Notes under the pieces: generated by a model
The model's input: the letters and a program-made list of their open reading frames with translations, nothing else
Database searches by the model: none
Told to the model about the DNA's origin: nothing
Assembly (NCBI RefSeq): GCF_900143235.1
Contig: NZ_FRDF01000009.1
Coordinates: 1-64,000, forward strand
Length of the DNA: 64,000 bases
Reading direction: 5' to 3'
Source: Erythrobacter sanguineus
Lineage (GTDB): Bacteria; Pseudomonadota; Alphaproteobacteria; Sphingomonadales; Sphingomonadaceae
Made by a program: the position numbers and the translations under genes
Shown here: piece by piece, positions 1 to 8,006 of the stretch
Layout of the letters: each line of letters starts with the position of its first letter
Numbering within the stretch: the first letter of the stretch is position 1

Positions 1-1
1 G

Positions 2-76
2 GCCTGGAACAAGCTCATCGACCAGCCTTGGCGCATCATGACCATCGGCCGCCGCAACTGGGCACATGGGTCATGA
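2..76 (+). pseudogene. IS630-type transposase, C-terminal remnant
   Basis: Reading frame 2 from the window edge gives a short peptide ending at TGA 74-76. It contains AWNKLIDQPWRIMTIG followed by RRNWAH, which resembles the last ~25 residues of IS630-family transposases (the AWN..DP.RI.SI..R.WA pattern). The rest lies outside the window, so it is unknown whether the upstream copy is intact. The match is from memory of the family and is short. The scar abuts a second, unrelated transposase scar. Confidence 0.5.
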
Positions 77-87
77 TCTATACAGGT

Positions 88-206
88 TGGTATAACATGT
101 TCGGAAAGCTCAAGGACTGGCGACGCGTCCGCACCCGTTACGGCGATGCGCGCGCACCTTCATGCCCGCCATCTGCATCGTCGCAACCTTCCCCTCGTGG
201 CTACCG
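88..206 (+). pseudogene. IS5-type transposase, frameshifted C-terminal remnant
   Basis: Frame 1 reads NMFGKLKDWRRVRTRY (about 95-141) and frame 3 then continues RCARTFMPAICIVATF (about 144-191). Joined, they resemble the conserved C-terminus of IS5-family transposases (MFG-LKDWRR-TRYDRCA-TF-SAICIAAT). The join needs a frame change near 141-144, best explained by loss of one base. The family stop codon is also missing, so frame 3 runs open into the persulfide dioxygenase gene. Clearly non-functional. Confidence 0.6.
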
Positions 207-254
207 CAACGAGTCCTGAGCCCGGGCAGGGACCGAGAGACAAGGAGCAGACCA

Positions 255-1001
255 ATGATTTTCAGGCAATTGATTGACCCCGAATCCTCGACATACACGT
301 ACCTGCTGGGGTGTCCGGAAACGAGGGAAGCTGTGCTTCTCGATCCCGTCTGCGAGATGCGGGACCGCGACCTTGCTGTCATCCAGAACATGGGTCTGAC
401 GTTGAAATACACGCTTGAAACGCATGTTCATGCCGATCACATCACGGCGGCCTGCCGCCTGCGCAGCGTGACGGGTTGCAAGGTGGCCTATCCGGCAATG
501 GACGAATTGCCATGTGCGGACATCGGGGTGAGCGAGCTTGAACCACTCACCTTGGGCAGCATGTCGCTCAAGCCGCTTTTCACTCCGGGACACACTGATA
601 CCCACCACTGCTATCTTCTCGACAAGGGCGGAACGACGAGGGTCTTCACTGGCGATGCGCTGCTGATCGACGGCTGCGGACGGACCGATTTCCAATCCGG
701 AGATGCGGTCACCCTCTATCGTTCCGTGCATGACAAGCTGTTCACCTTGCCGGACGAGACGCTGGTTTATCCCGCGCATGATTATCAGCACCGGCACGTA
801 AGCTCGATAATCCAGGAAAAGGAACGCAACGCGAGGCTGGGCAACAACCGCGAACTCGAAGAATTCATCGAAATCATGAACAATCTCGATCTGCCCTATC
901 CGAAAAAGATCGACGTCGCTGTGCCCGCAAATATGCGGTGCGGGGACTGTTCGGATGCTGACCTTGCAAGCCTGCCCGACGGGCTTTCGATCCAGGGGTG
1001 A
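255..1001 (+). CDS. Persulfide dioxygenase (ETHE1-like), MBL fold
   Basis: A 248-aa metallo-beta-lactamase-fold protein of the ETHE1/Blh type, which oxidises glutathione persulfide to sulfite in the cytoplasm during sulfide detoxification. Visible metal-site elements are THVHADH at residues 56-62, His113 in PGHTDTHH, Asp134 in FTGDALLIDGCGRTDF and His175 in YPAHDYQHR. The GCGRTDFQ stretch and the length fit persulfide dioxygenases better than glyoxalase II. ATG 255 is chosen because AAGGAG (242-247) lies 7 bases upstream; the frame is open back to 162 only through transposase residue. The gene sits in a patch bounded by transposase scars, and its G+C looks lower than the housekeeping genes, suggesting transfer. 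No rhodanese or sulfide:quinone reductase gene is visible next to it. Confidence 0.88.
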   Translation: MIFRQLIDPESSTYTYLLGCPETREAVLLDPVCEMRDRDLAVIQNMGLTLKYTLETHVHADHITAACRLRSVTGCKVAYPAMDELPCADIGVSELEPLTLGSMSLKPLFTPGHTDTHHCYLLDKGGTTRVFTGDALLIDGCGRTDFQSGDAVTLYRSVHDKLFTLPDETLVYPAHDYQHRHVSSIIQEKERNARLGNNRELEEFIEIMNNLDLPYPKKIDVAVPANMRCGDCSDADLASLPDGLSIQG

Positions 1002-1081
1002 CATTTCCCAGCGGCCCGCGACATTACCGCAAGTGTTTGGATGAGCCGCACAGGCGGCTGGAGGTTAAAGGAGTTCAAGCA

Positions 1082-1648
1082 ATGCCATCTGTGCGAGAGG
1101 CCGTAGCGGTTTTTCATGATGCCAGCGGTCTCCAGCAGGCTATCGACGATCTGCTTGCCCATGGCTTTGATCGGGCTGAACTCAGCCTGCTGGCAGGGGA
1201 AGATGCGATCGCAGAGAAGCTCGGTCACACATATCGCAAGACCTCGGAACTCGAAGATGATCCGAATGTGCCGCGCATCGAATATATCTCGCCTGAGACC
1301 TTTGGCGACACCCAGGGCGCTCTGATCGGAACGCCGCTTTACATCGCGGCAACCACAGCCACGATCGCCGTAATGGTTTCTGGCGGAACGCTGGCTGCGG
1401 CAATCGCGGGCGCAGTCGCCGCGGGCGGAGCAGGCGCTGCTCTTGGCGCGATTTTCGCCAAACTGGTTGGCGATCATCATGCCAGGCATATCGAACGCCA
1501 GCTGGAGTATGGCGGATTGCTGTTGTGGGTGCGCACGTGGAACCAGAATGATGAGAGCCGAGCCGTCGAAATTCTGCAGAAACACGCTGGCGATGACGTG
1601 CATGTGCATGGCGTTGAACGCCGACCGGGCGAGTCACGAGAATCGTAA
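1082..1648 (+). CDS. YflT-like stress protein with glycine-rich membrane segment
   Basis: A 188-aa protein. Residues about 3-45 (REAVAVFHDASGLQQAIDDL and LLAHGFDRAELSLLAG) resemble the domain of the Bacillus heat-induced protein YflT, where a short alpha/beta unit handles a residue-by-residue segment. Residues about 80-128 are rich in Gly and Ala and could form one or two membrane helices or a glycine zipper. The C-terminus has HARHIERQLEYGGLLLWVR. ATG 1082 follows TAAAGGAG at good spacing; earlier in-frame codons from 998 lack a ribosome site. It may be co-transcribed with the persulfide dioxygenase gene 80 bases upstream. No biochemical function can be assigned. Confidence 0.7.
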   Translation: MPSVREAVAVFHDASGLQQAIDDLLAHGFDRAELSLLAGEDAIAEKLGHTYRKTSELEDDPNVPRIEYISPETFGDTQGALIGTPLYIAATTATIAVMVSGGTLAAAIAGAVAAGGAGAALGAIFAKLVGDHHARHIERQLEYGGLLLWVRTWNQNDESRAVEILQKHAGDDVHVHGVERRPGESRES

Positions 1649-1706
1649 CTGCAAGTGTCACGGCCACTTCGAAAAACCGGCAGAAAACCGTGGTTCTCAG
1701 TAGTAT

Positions 1707-1739
1707 CAATGCTCGATGAGCGTGACTCATCGAGCATTG
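1707..1739. repeat. Perfect 14-bp inverted repeat (stem-loop)
   Basis: CAATGCTCGATGAG at 1707-1720 is the exact reverse complement of CTCATCGAGCATTG at 1726-1739, separated by five bases. It lies between the stress-protein-like gene and tRNA-Pro, which converge on it. No T-run follows on either strand, so it could be a weak bidirectional terminator, a protein-binding site, or the end of a lost mobile element. Confidence 0.6.
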
Positions 1740-1808
1740 GTTAAGCCCGTGCGGCGCTTGAGCATTCCCAGCGCGTGATGCGTCAGCATCTTAGCGCGTT
1801 GGTATAAG

Positions 1809-1885
<77 letters not shown>

Positions 1886-1913
1886 ACACTTCATTCACCT
1901 CGCCCCGCCCCGG

Positions 1914-1986
1914 TGGGCCCGGCAGGATTCGAACCCGCGACCTAGCCGTTATGAGCGGCCAGCTCTAACCGCTGAGCTACAGGCCC
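1914..1986 (-). tRNA. tRNA with CAU anticodon, probably tRNA-Ile2 (lysidine type)
   Basis: Cloverleaf with acceptor GGGCCTG/CGGGCCC, five-pair anticodon stem closed by a G-U pair, loop CTCATAA (anticodon CAT) and a normal T-loop. CCA is not encoded. The short D-loop and the GGTCGC stretch after the anticodon arm resemble tRNA-Ile2, whose C34 is modified to lysidine by TilS. It lacks the initiator signature. Elongator tRNA-Met cannot be excluded by eye. Confidence 0.85.
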
Positions 1987-2076
1987 TTGGATCAAGGCTC
2001 CGGAGGCAGGGCGATTGCCAGCCCCTACTCTGCCGAAAGGCGGGAAACAAGCCGTGAAGAGAGGTTCGTGCGCAGT

Positions 2077-3078
2077 TCAACCACCAGTTGCAGCAATGAT
2101 GTCGGCCACGGTGCAGCTTTGCACCTTGCGGCGGGCGAGGTCGGCATAGACCACTGACAGCCATTGATAGAGCATTTCGACATCGGCCTGGGTGGCCACA
2201 TAAGGCGTGTGACCGGGGGCAAGGGACGGGCTGTGCAACGACAGCACCAGCACCGGCAAGCCGCTATCGAGTGCAATGTCGATGCCGCGCAACGCTTCTT
2301 CGGCCGAGACTCCTTCGGGTGTAAGCGCGATCCGTTCCAGCAGACTGAGACGCGCCATCACCCCCATTGCCCGCGGGATGCGCTGGCCAAGTCGCTGCAG
2401 CCCAGTTCCCAGATTGCGCAGCAGACCCCACTGCACGGTGGTCAACGGCAATTCGAGCAATTGGCACGCATCATCGACCCAATAGGGGCTCTGCGGATGG
2501 CAGGTGTAATCCGGCCCGCCTATCTCGCTGTAATCGAACAGCGAACGCACCGAGGTGTCGATGCGGATGCCCGCAGCACGAAGCAGTCCGGCTGTATGCG
2601 GGCCGAGACCATAGCGGCCTGCACGATAGATCAGGGGAGACAAACCGAACGCTTCCTCGACCCGGTCACGCAGCACGGTGAACTTGGCTGCTTCCAGCGC
2701 GGGCGGGAGATTGCCCGGGAAGGAGTTATGATGGCTGAGCTCCTCTTCAAAGGGCGGGTTGACCCAGGGGTGAAGCTGCATGCCGACTTCCGCCGTCCCG
2801 CGCCGCACCGCATCGCCGATGATTTCAACCGCCGCGGGATTGGTCGCGATTGGCCAGGCCACCAGATAGACCGGACGCGCGCCGATTGCTTCGCAGAAGC
2901 TCTGGAAGCGCGGGATCGCTGCGACATGCGACAGGCCATGACCTTCGCGTCTGAACGGCGCCCGCCAGTCAAACTCCTCCTCGGTATCAACCGTTAACAG
3001 CACTCGCTGGCCGAAACCGGGGGCAAAGTTTGCCAGCATACTTGCAGAAGGCGGCTCAAGCATCGAGCCTGTCCTCAT
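2077..3078 (-). CDS. WalW-type polysaccharide deacetylase-like protein
   Basis: A 333-aa protein whose N-terminus LLTVDTEEEFDWRAP (Asp31) is characteristic of the WalW branch of the NodB/polysaccharide deacetylase superfamily. GMQLHPWVNPPF (about 97-108) and a C-terminal LVLSLHSPSLAPGHTPY support the same fold. Members deacylate cell-surface or exopolysaccharide sugars, but the substrate here is unknown. No signal peptide is obvious, so it may act in the cytoplasm. Its ATG overlaps the stop of the upstream kinase gene (ATGA), so the pair is translationally coupled. An internal Met six codons in is an alternative start. Confidence 0.75.
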   Translation of the reverse strand: MRTGSMLEPPSASMLANFAPGFGQRVLLTVDTEEEFDWRAPFRREGHGLSHVAAIPRFQSFCEAIGARPVYLVAWPIATNPAAVEIIGDAVRRGTAEVGMQLHPWVNPPFEEELSHHNSFPGNLPPALEAAKFTVLRDRVEEAFGLSPLIYRAGRYGLGPHTAGLLRAAGIRIDTSVRSLFDYSEIGGPDYTCHPQSPYWVDDACQLLELPLTTVQWGLLRNLGTGLQRLGQRIPRAMGVMARLSLLERIALTPEGVSAEEALRGIDIALDSGLPVLVLSLHSPSLAPGHTPYVATQADVEMLYQWLSVVYADLARRKVQSCTVADIIAATGG

Positions 3079-4883
3079 GTTTCTGCCCCTTGCTTCTGCT
3101 GGTCATCACGCCGCAGTTGCAGACTCTCGCTACCGCTATGATTACCATGCCCGGTCAGCAGCGGCAATGTAAGCACAATCTGTGCGGCATCGCGATCCAG
3201 ATTGCCGCCTGCCGCACGGGCCTCTGCCCGGGCCAGCCGCAGCGCGAAGCCGGCACCGAACAATCCGGCATTGATCACACCGTCGGCCGCCCGCGCGGTC
3301 GCTGCGAACATGTCATCCTCCCGCGCAAGGACGGCAGGTAAGGGGCAGGACAACCGCGCCAGCGCCGTGCCGTTGCCGACCAGCGGTTCAAGATGCGCCT
3401 GCAGCCGCTCCCCCTTGGCGCAGGCTGCGGCCAAGCTCGCCAGCAGCCGCCACAGCAGCGCTTCGGCATCGTCGTGGTCGCTTGCCACCAGCAGGCTTGA
3501 ATCAGGGGGTAGAGCAAGTGCGATCCCGGCATCGCGAGGTTCCAGCACCGGGCAAAGCTGGTCAAGCGTGCGGCGGACGATTTGCGTCAGATCGGCTTCG
3601 CCCGGTTCGATCGCGAGTGCCCCGGTCTCGAGCAGCGCCAGCCGGTCGAGCTCGTCAAAGCCAGCGAGAATCCGCGCCGCATCGGCGGCAATCGCTGCGG
3701 CAAGCGCGCGGTATTCGTTGGGAGCCGGGCCGAATAACTGCTGCTGGATCACCTCGGCATAGCCCTGCACCGCAGTCACGGGGGTGCGCAATTCGTGGAG
3801 CAATTGGCGGATGCGATCAGCCTCGCGGGCCTCGTGCCGCCCGGCGAATGCTGCTGGTGCAAGCGACCGGCGCAAACGTCCGGCATAGCCGGTGAAATGG
3901 CCTTCGGGGCTGAAGCTGGGCTGCGCATCAAGGATCCAGTCACCCGTAATCGCCTCTGCCCCTTCGAGGCAGATGGGCGTGCCGGAAATCGGTTGGCGGC
4001 GGGCATAGGCGCGGGCGATGACGGTGTCGTCCCGTCCCGCGCTTTCCTCCGGCTGAGCGCTGGAAAGAGGCGCGGACAGCAGCCTGATGCCGATCACCAT
4101 CGCGGCAACATCGTTGCTGGCCCATGTGATCCGGCCCCCCGCATCGGCGACAAAGCCGAAGCTTGAGACGCGCTGTTCGGCCCTGTCGGCAACTTCACCG
4201 AGCGGCAGCCGGGGGGAGAGTTCGGCGTCGATGCGGTTTTCGCTCCGTTCCCGGCGGAACTGGGCGATGCGCTCGACCAGTGCGGAAATTTCGCTGCGCC
4301 CAGTCTCGTCCCGGTCGCGGTTTCGCGCGGCTTTTCTCGGCGGAGCGGCGGACCATGGCTTGGCTGGCGACGCACGCGAGGCGGGCGCCGCGTCGTGCTG
4401 CGCGGTTGGCGTCGCGGCTTCGGCCTGTTCTGGCCGTGGCAGCCCGCGATCATGGATGCCGAGCCGATCAAGCAGTGCTTCGACATCAACCGGCATGTCG
4501 CGGCGCAGGCGCAAGAACCCGCGCGCGCGAACCGGCAGGCGCGGGATCAGCGCCGACCAGTCCTCGGAAGAAAGCTCGGCCCGCGACAATGCTGCTGCTG
4601 CAACCTCGGGTTCGTCATCAGCCAGGTGCGCGGCAAGATCGGCGCTGCGAAAGCGCCAGCCGGGCTCGCGAATCATCCGCGCGCGCTTATCTGCCGGTAT
4701 GGCTTCGGCCAATGCATCCATTTTGAGCCATGCCGCCGCAATCAGGCTGTGGTCGCGCCTCCCGCCGCGGTGCAGCCGGTCCTTGCCGAGCAGGTCGAGC
4801 AATTGCCGGTATTGCGTGCGCAAGCCCGCCTCGCCGGTGGCGCGTTGGCGCAGCACGGTGGCAAGACGGTCATCGAAAAACAA
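3075..4883 (-). CDS. Sensor histidine kinase-like protein with degenerate ATP-binding domain
   Basis: A 602-aa soluble protein. Residues 1-145 are helical and HEAT-like, 150-195 a low-complexity linker, about 240-340 PAS-like, and 355-385 a HisKA segment with phospho-acceptor His in LLHELRTPVTAVQGYAEV (His363). The C-terminal HATPase-like region retains GLFGAGFALRLARAEARAAG, but I see no clear N-box Asn or DxGxG box. It may therefore bind ATP poorly or act through dimerisation. No membrane segment and no response regulator gene are next to it. The start is TTG 4883, supported by AGGAG 7 bases upstream. It is coupled to the WalW-type gene downstream, suggesting a surface-polysaccharide link by context. 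Confidence 0.75.
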   Translation of the reverse strand: MFFDDRLATVLRQRATGEAGLRTQYRQLLDLLGKDRLHRGGRRDHSLIAAAWLKMDALAEAIPADKRARMIREPGWRFRSADLAAHLADDEPEVAAAALSRAELSSEDWSALIPRLPVRARGFLRLRRDMPVDVEALLDRLGIHDRGLPRPEQAEAATPTAQHDAAPASRASPAKPWSAAPPRKAARNRDRDETGRSEISALVERIAQFRRERSENRIDAELSPRLPLGEVADRAEQRVSSFGFVADAGGRITWASNDVAAMVIGIRLLSAPLSSAQPEESAGRDDTVIARAYARRQPISGTPICLEGAEAITGDWILDAQPSFSPEGHFTGYAGRLRRSLAPAAFAGRHEAREADRIRQLLHELRTPVTAVQGYAEVIQQQLFGPAPNEYRALAAAIAADAARILAGFDELDRLALLETGALAIEPGEADLTQIVRRTLDQLCPVLEPRDAGIALALPPDSSLLVASDHDDAEALLWRLLASLAAACAKGERLQAHLEPLVGNGTALARLSCPLPAVLAREDDMFAATARAADGVINAGLFGAGFALRLARAEARAAGGNLDRDAAQIVLTLPLLTGHGNHSGSESLQLRRDDQQKQGAET

Positions 4884-5060
4884 TCAGTTACTCCTGTAAG
4901 GTGGCCTTATCCAAAGGCACCGCAGCCCGAATCATCGCCACGATTCCCGGGTCGGAGACGCACCCTAGGGCAGTCTGCCTGCGATCTTCTATCAGTATGA
5001 ACCGATTGTCACAGTCTGGCGCGCTTGCTGCGTTGCAAAGCGGGACAATTGCTGGCAAAC

Positions 5061-5073
5061 CTAATAATATTAG
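5061..5073. promoter_or_regulatory. Short A+T-rich palindrome upstream of the Lrp-type gene
   Basis: CTAATAATATTAG is a perfect 5-bp inverted repeat around AAT in an otherwise G+C-rich gap, about 100 bases before the Lrp/AsnC-type gene. Regulators of this family often bind A+T-rich dyads in their own upstream region, so this is a candidate autoregulatory site. It is inference only. Confidence 0.25.
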
Positions 5074-5173
5074 CGAAGCGGGCCATCCGGCGCGCATCTT
5101 CTTACTCTCGGATGATAAGGCACGTGGCGTTGCCGTGTGGTGAACGGCGCAGTGCATGAGGAGCTTAACCCAA

Positions 5174-5635
5174 GTGGCCAATCTGGACGATATTGACCGC
5201 CGCCTGCTGGCGGAACTGCAGGCGGAGGGCCGGGTGACCAATGTCGAGCTCGCCCAGCGCGTCGGGTTGACTGCGCCGCCCTGCCTGCGCCGGGTGCGGG
5301 GCCTTGAGGAAGACGGAGTGATCCGCGGCTATCATGCCGATCTCGACCCGTCCAGGCTCGGCTTTGCGATCACCGTGTTTGCCATGGTCAGCCTCAAGAG
5401 CCAGGCCGAAAGCGCCCTGCGCGAATTCGAGGAACACATGCGCGCCCTGCCCGAAGTGCGCGAATGCCACATGCTGAACGGCGAAATCGACTTCATCCTC
5501 AAGATCGTCAGCAAGGACCTGCAAAGCTTTCAGGAGTTCCTGACCGGCAAGCTCACGCCTGCGCCCAATGTGGAAAGCGTAAAAACCTCGCTGACGATCC
5601 GCACCGCCAAACAGGAACCCGGCGTTCCTTTGTGA
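5174..5635 (+). CDS. Lrp/AsnC family transcriptional regulator
   Basis: A 153-aa protein (from GTG 5174) with an N-terminal winged helix-turn-helix starting LDDIDRRLLAELQAEGRVTN and recognition segment PPCLRRVRGLEEDGVIRGY. A C-terminal RAM ligand/oligomerisation domain includes VRECHMLNGEIDFILKIV. The family senses amino acids and controls nearby metabolic genes. GTG 5174 is preferred because GAGGAG (5158-5163) lies upstream at about 10 bases, whereas ATG 5156 has no ribosome site and would overlap it; the longer form adds six residues. The GFA-domain gene starts 4 bases after the stop, so the two are probably co-transcribed. Confidence 0.9.
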   Translation: MANLDDIDRRLLAELQAEGRVTNVELAQRVGLTAPPCLRRVRGLEEDGVIRGYHADLDPSRLGFAITVFAMVSLKSQAESALREFEEHMRALPEVRECHMLNGEIDFILKIVSKDLQSFQEFLTGKLTPAPNVESVKTSLTIRTAKQEPGVPL

Positions 5636-5639
5636 GTGG

Positions 5640-6095
5640 GTGGCCGCTGTGAGCGATGCGCCGCGCCTTGCCGAACCTGTCACCGGCCACTGCCTGTGCG
5701 GGGCGGTGACGATCGCGGTCGAGGCAATGCAGGCCGAGGTCGATATCTGCCACTGCGCCATGTGCCAGCGCTGGGGCGGGGCGTTTTATGCCGGGGTGAA
5801 GGGCGCAAACGTGACCGTCGCGGGCGAGGACGCCATCACCATCTATCGTTCCAGTGCCTGGGCCGAACGCGCGTTCTGCGGCACCTGCGGCAGCAACCTG
5901 TGGTATCGCTTCCTTCCGACCGGGGGACGGAGCTTTCTTGCCGGCCTGTTCGATCTGCCGAAAGGCTTCGGAATCGAGCAGCAGATTTTTGTCGACGAGA
6001 AGCCCGATTGGTATGATATTGCTCAGAAAAGCCCGATGCTGACCGGCGAAGAAGTGCTGGCCGAGGCGATGGCGCAGGGCTTCAGCTTCGATTGA
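5640..6095 (+). CDS. GFA-family (glutathione-dependent formaldehyde-activating type) protein
   Basis: A 151-aa protein of the GFA/CENP-V fold. The zinc-site cysteines are visible in GHCLCGAV, ICHCAMCQRWGG and FCGTCGSNLWYR. The best-known member (Gfa of Paracoccus) was linked to S-hydroxymethylglutathione formation, but most homologues have no proven reaction. The start is GTG 5640 immediately after the regulator; GTG 5649 is an alternative. The stop overlaps the possible ATG 6095 of the next ORF (TGATG). Confidence 0.85.
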   Translation: MAAVSDAPRLAEPVTGHCLCGAVTIAVEAMQAEVDICHCAMCQRWGGAFYAGVKGANVTVAGEDAITIYRSSAWAERAFCGTCGSNLWYRFLPTGGRSFLAGLFDLPKGFGIEQQIFVDEKPDWYDIAQKSPMLTGEEVLAEAMAQGFSFD

Positions 6096-6121
6096 TGCCC
6101 TTGCGGAAGGTAGGATTGCCG

Positions 6122-6508
6122 ATGATCGATATCCCGCCGCTCATGCCTGAAGCTGCTCCTGTTGCAGCCGGTCAGGGCGAGGCGCACACCCCGGCTCTGC
6201 CGACGGAAACGCGCGAAGACGGAACGCTGGTAATCGACCTGCTGCCGCTCGTCCCACCCCCGCCTGCGCAGTGCATCGCGGAAGAACCCGATCCGCTCAA
6301 TCCCGAGATCATCGTCTGCCGCCAGACCGCGCCATCGCCGCGCATTGGCCCGGATGTTCTGCCTGACGTCGATGATTTCGCCATCGGTATCCCGCGCGCG
6401 CGGTTGCGGCTGTCGGACACCGCGACGCTTGAGGCCAACGCGACCGCGCCGGGTGTCGGCGGCTTCAACGCCCAGGGCGGCGAGGTGCGGCTCAGGATCG
6501 ATTTCTGA
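6122..6508 (+). CDS. Hypothetical protein, proline-rich
   Basis: A 128-aa ORF not recognised. It is rich in Pro and acidic residues (LLPLVPPPPAQ) and ends GGEVRLRIDF, a beta-like tail. No clear signal peptide or membrane helix. ATG 6122 is preferred since TAGGA lies about 6 bases upstream; ATG 6095, which overlaps the GFA stop, would add nine residues. It is probably the last gene of the lrp-gfa unit and converges on the NADH dehydrogenase gene 7 bases further on. Confidence 0.6.
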   Translation: MIDIPPLMPEAAPVAAGQGEAHTPALPTETREDGTLVIDLLPLVPPPPAQCIAEEPDPLNPEIIVCRQTAPSPRIGPDVLPDVDDFAIGIPRARLRLSDTATLEANATAPGVGGFNAQGGEVRLRIDF

Positions 6509-6515
6509 GGCGCGG

Positions 6516-7826
6516 TCAATGCAGCTTGAGCCGCGGCCGCACGATGCGGTTCACCCGGCCGACCAGCATCAGGAAGGTTGCCTTCAACCAGCCGTGAATG
6601 CCGATGAGGTGAAGCCGGTAGAGCGAGGTGTAGATGAACCGCGCCAGCCGCCCCTCGATCGCCATGCTGCCGCCGATCAGGTTGCCCATCAGGCTGCCCA
6701 CAGTGGAGAAACGGCTCAGGGACACCAGCGAGCCCTTGTCGTGATAGGTGAAGTGTTTCAGCGGCTTGCCCTTCTGCATCCGGCAGATATTGGCGAATAC
6801 AACCTCGGCCATCTGGTGTGCAGCCTGCGCGCGCGGCGGGACAGGACGATCCTCACCCGGCGGGGTGTAGCTGGCGCAGTCGCCCAGCGCGAAGATGGCT
6901 GGATCGACCGTCGTCTGCAGCGTGTCGGTGACAAGGATCTGATTGCGGTTATTGGTTTCAAGCCCCAGCCCTGACAGGAACTCGGCGCCCTTCACCCCGG
7001 CCGCCCAGACGATCAGGTCGGCTTCGATCACATCGCCGCATTTTGTCACCAACTGGCGCGGGCGGGCCTCGATCACCTGCGTGCCCGGCCGCACCTCGAC
7101 CCCCAATTGCCCCAGCTCGTAACGCGCCGCTTCCGCCAGCTTGTCGGGCAGAGCGGGAAGAATGCGCGGTCCGGCCTCGAGCAGGGTGACATGCAGGCGG
7201 CTTTCGTCAAACACCTCCAGCCCGTAGTGCCGGAGCGCCCCGGCGGCATTGTAGAGCTCGGCAGCAAGTTCCACCCCGGTTGCGCCGCCGCCGACGATGG
7301 CGACGCGCACCCGTTCGTCCGCGCCGGGATCGTTCATCATCGCCCGGCTGACGCGCAAGCAATGGTTGAGCAAACGCGTGCGGAAGCGGTCGGCCTGTTC
7401 GCGCGAATCGAGATAAAGGCAGTGCTCCTTGACACCCGGTACGCCAAAGTCATTTGAAACCGATCCTAGCGCCAGAGCGAGGATATCGTAGCGGATGGTA
7501 TGGCCTGCGATCAGTTCGCTGCCGTCCTCGTCATGCACCGGGGCGATGCTGATGGTCCTCGCCTCGCGGTCGATGCCGTCGAGGCTGCCCTGGAAGAAGC
7601 GGTATCCCCAGCGGTAGCAATGCCCGCGATAGCCGACCTCGTCGAGATTGGCGTCAAGCGATCCGGCCGCGACCTCGTGCAGCAAGGGCTTCCAGATATG
7701 GGAGAGGTTCTGGTCGACTAGGATGATGTCGTGGGCTTTCCGCCCATATTTCGCACCCAGCCGGCGCACCAGCTCAAGCCCTCCGGCGCCTCCGCCGACG
7801 ACAACGATCTGGGTCTTGCGGCTCAT
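6516..7826 (-). CDS. ndh: Type II NADH dehydrogenase (NDH-2)
   Basis: A 436-aa flavoprotein transferring electrons from NADH to quinone at the inner membrane without proton pumping. The N-terminal FAD-binding GGGAGG is at residues 11-16, the NADH-binding IVGGGATGVELAAEL at about 177-191, and the second FAD motif in IFALGDCA. A C-terminal amphipathic segment around RFIYTSLYRLHLIG probably anchors it to the membrane, as in other NDH-2. ATG 7826 follows AAAGGAG at 7 bases; an upstream in-frame Met at 7856 has no such site. Confidence 0.9.
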   Translation of the reverse strand: MSRKTQIVVVGGGAGGLELVRRLGAKYGRKAHDIILVDQNLSHIWKPLLHEVAAGSLDANLDEVGYRGHCYRWGYRFFQGSLDGIDREARTISIAPVHDEDGSELIAGHTIRYDILALALGSVSNDFGVPGVKEHCLYLDSREQADRFRTRLLNHCLRVSRAMMNDPGADERVRVAIVGGGATGVELAAELYNAAGALRHYGLEVFDESRLHVTLLEAGPRILPALPDKLAEAARYELGQLGVEVRPGTQVIEARPRQLVTKCGDVIEADLIVWAAGVKGAEFLSGLGLETNNRNQILVTDTLQTTVDPAIFALGDCASYTPPGEDRPVPPRAQAAHQMAEVVFANICRMQKGKPLKHFTYHDKGSLVSLSRFSTVGSLMGNLIGGSMAIEGRLARFIYTSLYRLHLIGIHGWLKATFLMLVGRVNRIVRPRLKLH

Positions 7827-8006
7827 CGAACACTCCTTTGCGCCCACGCGGCGCAAGCGGAGCCCGATGGGGAAGACGCCATGGCCCTGGCCGCAGTCGC
7901 ATCCCGGACCAGCGCCCGCTCGCGGCTGTTACGCGATTTCTTGCTGCATTGCAGCATCAATCGTATCGGCGGTGGAGGCAGCCAGCAGGTTCCAATGCCG
8001 CGCGCC

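Noticed and set aside
162..254. N-terminal extension of the persulfide dioxygenase
   Set aside because: The added residues match a transposase tail, and the ribosome site points to ATG 255.
4884..5173. Possible small gene in the gap before the Lrp-type regulator
   Set aside because: Short frames here lack ribosome sites and continue into neighbours; only an A+T-rich palindrome stands out.
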